Part shown: piece after piece, positions 57,135-64,000 of the stretch
Position numbering within the stretch: the stretch's first letter is position 1
How the letters are laid out: each line of letters opens with the position of its first letter
Assembly (NCBI GenBank): GCA_015680685.1
Contig: MNCI01002045.1
Coordinates: forward strand, 81,234-145,233
Direction: 5' to 3'
DNA: 64,000 nucleotides
Source: Gnetum montanum
Taxonomy: Eukaryota > Streptophyta > Gnetopsida > Gnetales > Gnetaceae
Program-made: the position numbers and the translations under genes
Notes under the pieces: generated by a model
What the model was told of the DNA's origin: nothing
What the model saw: only the letters and a program-made list of their open reading frames with translations
Database searches by the model: none

Positions 57135-57920
57135 TTGGAAAGAAAGAATGAAGAAAATAAGAGCTCAACTGCTAATCATACGTATGAATGCAACATATGC
57201 ATGTACGATCACCCCAAGGGCCAATGCCCAATATTGTTACATTTACATGAGTATTGGGGAAACATGTTACATCCAGAGTTCGTACAGAGATACTGTGTTC
57301 GATCACAGTGGCAACAATCCCAGTCGTGGGGGAGACCACCACTAGATTGGAGACACCCTTCGTATCCTTCGAATCCAAATGCTTATCACATGCAACATCC
57401 TGTTTCTTCAACTGGGCCAACGCACTTTATCTCACCACAGTACCATTCTCCTCAATACTATCAACCCATGTCTCCAACAAAACCACCACCTTGTGCACCT
57501 TACACTCCTAATTTTCAACATTCTCATCCTTTCCCTCCTTATACATCGCCACCAAATGTTCCTAAGGTGTCTACACCACAACAACAACCCACAAACATTA
57601 CTTGTGCTACTACTTCCAACAGTAGTGAGAGACCTCCTCAACATTGGAAGCGTCCCTTCTTTAAACATGATCGTAAGAAGGGACAACACAATTCTAAGGC
57701 CACTGCATCCTCCAACTCAGCACAAGTCCCACACTATGGTGCACCCATATCTTCGAATCCAACACCTCATGTAACTTCATCAAGGCCACCAATTAACACT
57801 CCAACAATCATACAACCCAATGAACATAGGAATGGAGAGCGACAAACCGATCCTTGCATACTATCTTCCAGTCACAAACATCAGTGGGTCAACTCATTAT
57901 CCGAGAACCACATCTTATAA
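57135..57920 (+). pseudogene. Element E gag C-terminal knuckle and proline-rich linker
   Basis: Same frame as the gag core, restarting after the TAA. Near 57192-57235 it has a zinc-knuckle-like motif CNICMYDHPKGQC (C-x2-C-x3-H-x4-C, one residue shorter than the standard C-x2-C-x4-H-x4-C). It then runs as a Pro/His/Tyr/Ser-rich linker to TAA at 57918-57920. It is the best-preserved knuckle among the Athila-type copies here. Confidence 0.75.
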
Positions 57921-59764
57921 ATTGCCCCACAATGCTTACTATAATCAAGTTTGTGAACCTCGATGGGGTACGTATGATCGAGTTCCAATATTTCCAACAT
58001 GCAAGGATCCTCATCTTCCATTTATTAATCCTTGCCATCCTCAACTGTGTAGTTATGGGGGATATCCCCCATTCTAGTAACAAGAAGGATTAATAACCAC
58101 TTTTTATTTTCTTTAATTTTACAACTTTTTGTTTTCTAGTTTTTCAGTTTTCAATTTCTTATTTTCTCATTTTGTCTTTTTATCTTTTTACACTTTTATA
58201 AGTAATCTCATCTACAAATAAAAAACTCATGTGGCTCGTTGGTTGAGGTGTGTTCTATGTTATCGAGTCTCGAGTGATCAATTATTTGGATAGTGAGCCC
58301 ATTACACCCACTCATCCATTCTACAAATAAGAGGTTTTGTTCGAGGGTACAGTGATATTCTTGACATCATTAAAACTTAAAGTTTTTTTGTGCTCATTAT
58401 GCCCAAAGTGAAGAATGATGGACTAAGACGGAATGGCTAGGGTGTGACATCAAGGGAACTTGTGGATTCTTTTTGGTAACATTTGTAAGTGCTATCATGC
58501 AGCTTGGTTGTACTAAGATCCTTGTAGATCTAACGAAAAATGGGAGTAAGAGTATTAAAGGCATCCAAAAAAACAAAAAAATAAAAAAATAAGAAAAAGA
58601 AGAGAGAGAGAAGAGAGCAGAAGAGAGTGTGCCAAAGCAACCAAACAAAAAGTATGCCACAAAGAAGTTCCAAGTTACTTCTCCCTTGCACAAAATGCCA
58701 AGTGATCGTACACCTTGTTGTCATGGTGCTCTTATGGTTGTCCATCATTGGATGAAATGATGCGATGTCACTGATTAGAGGATGGACTTGGTCCTGATCT
58801 TGGAACGATGGGTTAATGACACCTTAATCATGCTTTACACGTAGGATTCATTGTGCCCTGAGTCAATTACCTCACGTCCCAATCTCTGCAATCCCTTCTC
58901 CGATTCATCTCATCTCGTTGTTCCTGTAATTGTGACTTGTGTCTTGTATAGCATTGAACTCATATCTCATCACGATGGTATTAACATGTGTGTGTTTTGT
59001 TGCATCAGCATAGATTACATTTAACCCTTCTAGTGCCTACAGACATTTTAAGGTGTGGTTATGCAAGGGCATTATAGGTTGGAACCTACTTTGGGAAGGA
59101 CCCACTTGCATGACTTTTGTAATTTATACTTGTTGCACACCACTACATCATTTTATACCCTCCAAGTNCCCTAAAAAGAGAACAACAAGGAGGACCTTCT
59201 CAAGGTGTAATTAAACACCCAGGGGGAGGCAAAGGCCAAGGACCTCATGCAGAGCAAAAGGCAATCATTCAGCATCCATCATTAAACTCCTGTTACTGCA
59301 TAATCTATCGAAGCAAAGGGAGGAGAGGTCAGGGCCCAAGCCTATGAAGAGGAATGACGGCTATGTGCAAAATGGCATGTCAGGCCAATCAAGTATTCCC
59401 GCAGCTGCCGTGTCCATGAAAAGTGTCGACTCCATCAAACATTGGAACATCAGCATGGATAGCTCATAATCCTCAAATAGAAGAGGAGAAACGTCAGGTG
59501 CTTCTTCAATGGTATCAATCTCAGAATCCTGATGCACAGGACAAAGGAAAGGCACCCATGGAGGAGCCACAACTACCGGGAACCCCATGAGTTCCACAAG
59601 TTTTGTCTTTTGTGTTTGTGTCCCAATTTTGTTTAATTCTCCACTGCAGCATGAATAAATTTCTAGTCAGTCAATAATCCCATACCTATCCACTGTGTAT
59701 TCAATTGAGCTTGTTCCTCACTTTCCTTGACTCGAGGACAAGTTTTTACTTAGTCGTGGGGGTA
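57921..59764 (+). other. Element E 3' non-coding region
   Basis: Begins with a block ending near 58058 in TTATGGGGGATATCCCCC, then a T-rich tract, the GGTGTGACATCAAGGGAACTTG block (58440 on), the GTTATGCAAGGGCATTA block (59058 on) and the polypurine tract GTCGTGGGGGTA before the 3' LTR. No protease, RT or integrase is present. A minus-strand open frame is noted separately. Confidence 0.65.
59361..59597 (-). pseudogene. Antisense acidic open frame in element E
   Basis: 78 codons with an acidic, ordinary-looking composition (HQDSEIDTIEEAPDVSPLLF, then DTAAAGILDWPDMPF). I do not recognise it. It lies antisense in a retrotransposon 3' region, as extra ORFs of this group can, and may be a remnant of one. 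It may also be chance. Confidence 0.25.
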
Positions 59765-60641
59765 TGATGAAGCGCTATATAGTCGATGTGTCAACTAGGC
59801 CATGTATACAGGGCCCCGTATACTCGACTGCGTCAACGCGGCCCCATCGACGTAGCCTTCCTACATCGACGTGGCCCTGTTTACGCAACCACCTATCCTA
59901 GCCTATAAATAAGAGGCCCTTTCGCCTCATTTAGGCAATCTTTTGAGTAGTTGTAGTGAAGCCCTTGCATTTTGTTTCCGTAGGAGTTAGATTATTTTCC
60001 CAAGTGCATGCCCGCAGTGTGATGCTTGTAATTGTACGGCATCCTTATTCGAGTGTGACATACTTGGACATGCACATGACCGGAAATAAAGATCGAGATT
60101 ACTTCATCATTGCAACAAATACTTAGTTTTAATTATTTAATTATTATTGTTAATTGTTATTGTTATTTATTATTTTTTTAATTAATATTTCTTTATCATC
60201 ATTTACTATTCCTGTTGTTAAATGCGAAATGAGTACAGCTTAATCACAAGCATTTAAGTGTGACTACTTGGTAACCCAGTAGCGTACCTAGGATCTACGC
60301 TTGGTAATCCCAGTAGTAGTCATGCACGAGGTCCAAGATGTGTACAAATGCTTATTGCACTTAGGCTAGCCTAGACTCATTTCCTATTACTCATTAGTTT
60401 AATCAAGATTATTTTCCATTGTCTCTAGGAGTAGCGCTAATTTAGGATCATATCATACGCCTCACTCTAGACTAAACCATACGTGACAAAGCAAATACTA
60501 GTCCAGGTGGGAAGATAGCGAACTGCAATCAACGTGTAACTATCTGGATACCGTAACTAGCCTGTCCACAGAGTTCGACCGGATCATGTGTGAATGCTCG
60601 TATTCGTATGGTTGAGTGTAGGGGTACCTCGTCGCTCATCA
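59765..60641 (+). repeat. Element E 3' LTR
   Basis: 877 bp, TGATGAAGCGC...GCTCATCA, TATA box at 59904-59911. The U3 contains GTCAACG/GTCGATG/ATCGACG words. Confidence 0.9.
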
Positions 60642-60646
60642 CCATC
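60642..60646. repeat. Target-site duplication CCATC (right of element E)
   Basis: Exact copy of 54946-54950. Confidence 0.9.
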
Positions 60647-62830
60647 TAAATGTATTTTTCGTTGACTTCCTTCTGCAAGCCAACCGAGTCCCTATAGTGA
60701 TTCTTCACTTTTTCAAACTTCAAAGCTTTATTCTTCTAGGTAGCGATCTCAATGGTAGATTTCTAGCACAAGGTGTGTACTTCCTCCATTAATAGATTTT
60801 GATTTTCTGTGGTCAATTTTCTTAGTTCATTATTCACACTGGAAAGCTACTCCTGCTATTGATGAATAAATTCCTACATTTGATCCTTCTGAGCATCAAC
60901 ATTTTGCAGGTGATAATTTTGTGCGATCAGGGCTTCATTCTCCTAGTGCATCTAGTTCAAGTTCATTTGAATTGCATATGTTTTTTCTTTTGCCACAAAC
61001 TAGTTGAAGATGGCCATCACTACCTCTTCCTTGGCCTTCTAAAATCGTTCTTAAAGTTGCTTGAAAGATTCATCTCTTGTTACTACCGGGCTAAGCATTG
61101 CAGGATTCATAAGTTGAGCATGTAGTTCAACAACCTCCACAGCCAAGCGTTGATTTTGTTCCTGGGTCATTTTGAGTTACCCCTCTAGGATAATGCATTT
61201 GCCCCTTGCCTTTAATAGTTTCAACTAGATCATAGTGATGTCTTCCAAAAGATCAAAGATGTCCAGAGTTAGTTGTCCAATTCCCACTAGTCATTCCAAC
61301 AACTTTTCATGTTGGGCTATGTCTAACTTTTTGCTGATCGTGCCTACAAATGTCTACATGTCTTGAAGTACAAATATGTTTAGTACAGACATCGTGAGTG
61401 CATTCAATGCTTCAGCGACACAATCAGCCATCACTTTAGCCACTATTTCTTGCCCCTGATGTTGCATCACCAAGACAGTTGCTCCTTCACCTTCCTCCAA
61501 ACATATAGAGAAGGTGGTGGCATTCCCAAAGATTTTTGGGAATAAATGATACTACAATAGATACATTATCACCTCTCAAGCATTGGAATCTGACCTCGTA
61601 GGTAGCTGCATTCGTTGGGTAAAGAAGATTGGTCCATCCCTCTCCATCTAACTAACTATTCAAGCCATCTCATTAAGGTGACTCATCGTTGGCCGATACA
61701 CAAATGGATTTGCCCCACTCGTTTTTGCATGTTGGTCTTGTTTGCTCAAGAGCTACTCTTGGATTTTGTGCAGATGCTCAATGGTTGCATGGGCCTTTTG
61801 TGTTGTTTTCTGAGTGGGTGGTGGTGGCGGCTACTCCTCTTCTTGGGTTGTTGTTGACATTTTATTTTTCATAATCTCAAATCATGAGGCCAATAGGGCA
61901 TGCCTAATGGTATCATTGGAGTAGCAAATGATGCCTACCCTTTTGCAAAGCTTCTTGATAAGGCATGGAAAGGGTAGGATCTTTCTTCCATGTTCATTTT
62001 CCTTCAAGTGTTTCTCAATCTTTAAGTAGATTAGTTGTGGAAGGTTAATGAATAATTTTTTACTTAGAGCGATGCATGCTCGAGTGAAAAAGGTAATTAC
62101 CTTGCTTGGCCTCACCATTGGATTGACATGATAGGCTGCAATCTTGAAGTAAATTCACTCTACCAGTGTGAGCGCACCATACTCCTTACGATCAACCCTG
62201 TAATATCACTAGGTTCACTACCTATTGGCCTCAAGATCACCTTTTGTGGACAGTTTTGCTAGCTGTGTTCCAGTATCAGGCAACCCAAGTGTCAATGTAA
62301 TAGCTTCTACTAAGTAGGACACTTGAATGTCTTTGATTTTGACAATAGACCCAGCTTTCGACTACTCCAAAAGAGATATGTCTCTCCCATGTACCATTCC
62401 CCACTGGACGTGATGACTGGCCACATGGGAGAGGCTTGCAGTTATTTCTTGACATCCTCTGGAGCTTTCTCCAAAAATGGTCTAATGTTAATCTCTTAAA
62501 GACAGGATCATTGAATTTCTCAGGACCTGATGATATCAAGGCAGGCTTGAGTCAAAATGATCTAAAGCCTTAGTGTGGGTCCAGGTACTTTTCCTCATTG
62601 TGATTATTTTGCAGGCACTTCTTCTTCCAAAATCTATCGAACAACTTCCACGTCAGGTTACTCTCGAAGAGGTCCTATTTCATGAGTTGCCTCTAGTAGT
62701 TCTTGGCCTTGTTCTTGTTGGCCCCTTCCAGCTCTGGGCCACTTCTCCCGTGGTTGCAAGGGTTCTCCTTCCTACGGGCATTTCTATTTTGGTGCCATCT
62801 GTAATTACAATGAGATCATAGATTAGCAAT
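60647..62830 (-). pseudogene. Element D extra ORF, N-terminal and central part
   Basis: Minus-strand coding remnants. The clearest part (62130-61882) reads VRPSKVITFFTRACIALSKK, then LFINLPQLIYLKIEKHL and LPFPCLIKKLCKRVGI. This resembles the putative plant transposon protein domain (PF20167-type, related to plant mobile domains). Upstream, 62539-62276 is a further related stretch. Downstream, around 61500-61350, is EGEGATVLVMQHQGQEIV, then low-complexity helical sequence up to the E insertion. It is broken by stops. In contrast to element C, this ORF has the same strand as its element. Confidence 0.55.
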
Positions 62831-63639
62831 CATTGTGTAACTTAAAATAATTGGGATACCTTTATCTCTTAAAGATTGTTACACTTTCGCTAAGTTGTAA
62901 TTATGGCTAAGTTAATCAATCCAATTGTCATTTTATCTATGTATTATCATTAATAAATCATCCCAGAGGTTGTTGGAAGGGTCAACTTTTTTAAAAAAAT
63001 GATGTTTATATATTATTAAAATTATTAACCCTTGGGGGAGTTCAAACAAAATTCTAAAAAATTTCATCAATTTTTCATTGGAAACCTTAAGGTTTGCAGC
63101 CCCCACAATAAAGATCTTACCTCCAGTAAGTGCAGGGCTGAGAAACAAAGTGATTTAGACAAGTGGTTCAGAAGTTATAAGCTCTAGAATATTTGGGGCT
63201 CTAAAAAATTGCAAAAAACTCCCTGTGTGTTATGAGTAAATGACCAAAAATTGCAAAAAACTCCCTATGTGTTATGAGTAAATGACCAAAAACTCCAAAG
63301 TGCTTGACGATATATATAGGATGTAAGCATTGCATTGACAAGGCCTCGTCGACGTAGCTATTGATCACCATTGACTTTGGTCAAACTTTTAAAATACAAG
63401 GAATTTTTGGATGAAATTAGGGTCAAATGAAAGCTCAAAAGACCAAGAATAGTATTAAAATATGAGAAGAGGGTGTTGAAGCTCATAAATTTGGAAAAAT
63501 GAAGAAAAATTGATTTCATGGATGAATGAAATAAAAAATTAAGGAGCGCTAAGCAGAATACTCAATGGAATATGCAAAAGATAGGATTGTAGCGATGTCA
63601 AAGGTAAGAAACCTTAAGTAACTAGACTAAGAGCTATGC
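62831..63639 (-). other. Element D spacer upstream of the extra ORF
   Basis: No gene. It contains an exact-length 42-bp tandem duplication (63208-63249 and 63250-63291, one difference) and a TATA-like TATATATC near 63310-63320 with GTCGACG words near 63346 on the same side. It could be the promoter region of the extra ORF or an LTR remnant. Confidence 0.4.
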
Positions 63640-64000
63640 AAGTAGGTCCTTCCCATAGTAGGCTCATGTCCTGTTTGCCCTTGCATAACCTCAATGAAAG
63701 AGTTTGTGGGCCCCACAGTCAATTAATGGTCATGAAGAGTTAAGGACCAATCTGAAAGAATCTACCCAAGAATCCCAACACATTAGACAAAGACATAGAA
63801 CATAACATAGAACACAACAGTGAGGTAAGTTATGGCAGCATGGATGGATAATAGAGAAGATGGAATGGAGTTCTGAATTAAGGTCATAAGAAGCTCCTTG
63901 TGGAATTTGTGTTTAGAATGACCTAGAAAGTTCCATCCTCAGTCTAGACCAAAGCCATCCACTTTTAGTGACTTTGCATCGTCACCCTAAGACTAATCCA
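63640..64000 (-). other. Athila-type 3' non-coding block at the right edge
   Basis: The reverse complement matches the post-integrase region of B (GGTTATGCAAGGGC and GGGAAGGACC blocks) and A near 1431-1560 (TAGTCTAGACCA, then CCATCCACTTTTAGTGACTT in both). It is probably upstream sequence of element D. Confidence 0.6.

Larger units (their letters stand above)
54951..60641 (+). mobile_element. Element E: gag-only Athila-type derivative
   Basis: LTRs begin at 54951 (TAATGAAGAGC, first G mutated) and 59765 (TGATGAAGCGC) and end GCTCATCA at 60641. Exact CCATC duplications flank it. Internally it has gag and a proline-rich linker, then jumps directly to the post-integrase non-coding block. Protease, RT, RNase H and integrase are missing. 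The total is 5.7 kb including a 996-N gap. It would need proteins from a related element to move. Confidence 0.88.
53996..64000 (-). mobile_element. Element D: minus-strand element with sense extra ORF, split by element E, open to the right
   Basis: Minus-strand order from the right edge: Athila-like 3' non-coding block (64000-63640, matching A near 1430-1560 and B near 16900-17000), a spacer, an extra coding region (about 62830-60642 and 54950-54140), a stretch matching the end of B's internal region (CAATAATCCCATACC, 54062-54010 reversed), polypurine tract, 3' LTR. Gag-pol and the 5' LTR would lie beyond the window. Element E, with CCATC duplications, interrupts the coding region. The joining of the right-edge block and the ORF into one element is an inference. 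Confidence 0.6.

Noticed and set aside
1-64000. tRNA or rRNA genes
   Set aside because: I saw no cloverleaf with box A and box B motifs and no rRNA sequence. Only primer-binding sites complementary to a tRNA end were found.

Overview
This window is nuclear DNA of a land plant with a large, retrotransposon-filled genome. A gymnosperm or another big-genome lineage is plausible, but the sequence does not fix the species. Only one conventional host gene is visible: an intronless chloroplast pentatricopeptide-repeat (PPR) gene at 20161-22479 that reads as the HCF152 orthologue. Almost everything else is Ty3/gypsy LTR retrotransposon sequence, nested several levels deep. There are two long assembly gaps (29520-29755 and 55467-56462) and two single unknown bases (36799, 59168).

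Layout. (1) 1-1209 is the end of a Tat-like LTR (element G), which cuts off element A. (2) 1210-8890 is element A, a decayed minus-strand Athila-type element. (3) 8891-18840 is element B, a full-length plus-strand Athila-type element with CTCAT target-site duplications, inserted 2 bp inside the outer edge of A's LTR. (4) 18848-27200 is a low-copy island with the PPR gene, a 1.5-kb unit bounded by inverted repeats, and a hairpin-forming tandem array. (5) 27207-27669 looks like a minus-strand LTR of another type. (6) 27788-52269 is element F, an Athila-type derivative lacking RT, RNase H and integrase. It is split by element C (33946-51251, 17.3 kb, CCATT duplications), a Tat/Ogre-like element. 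(7) F sits in fragments of an older plus-strand element I (27670-27787 and 52275-53078). (8) 53079-64000 is a minus-strand element D, running off the right edge and split by element E (54951-60641, CCATC duplications), a gag-only derivative.

Most unusual region. Element C has a plus-strand gag-PR frame (35633-39663) and a plus-strand RT-RH-aRH-INT frame (45153-48752), separated by about 5.5 kb. In that interval, on the opposite strand, I can build an eight-exon gene (44615 down to 40149). All seven introns are GT-AG, the phase is kept at every junction, and the total is 3198 nt. Its own TATA box lies at 44864-44857, and nine copies of the palindrome GCGTATACGC, also present in C's LTRs, lie in its first intron. 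The position matches the place where Ogre elements are known to carry an intron. A related reading frame occurs in sense orientation in element D, and a fragment of it in element I. This antisense gene is the best candidate for an undescribed system here.

How the parts relate. C encodes Gag, protease, RT, a degenerate RNase H, a second (archaeal-type) RNase H and integrase, but with many in-frame stops outside integrase. A and B are decayed autonomous Athila-type elements. E and F keep LTRs, priming and polypurine signals and Gag but lack RT, RNase H and integrase, so they would have depended on relatives. The insertion order implied by nesting is: A before B and G; I before F and D; F before C; D before E.
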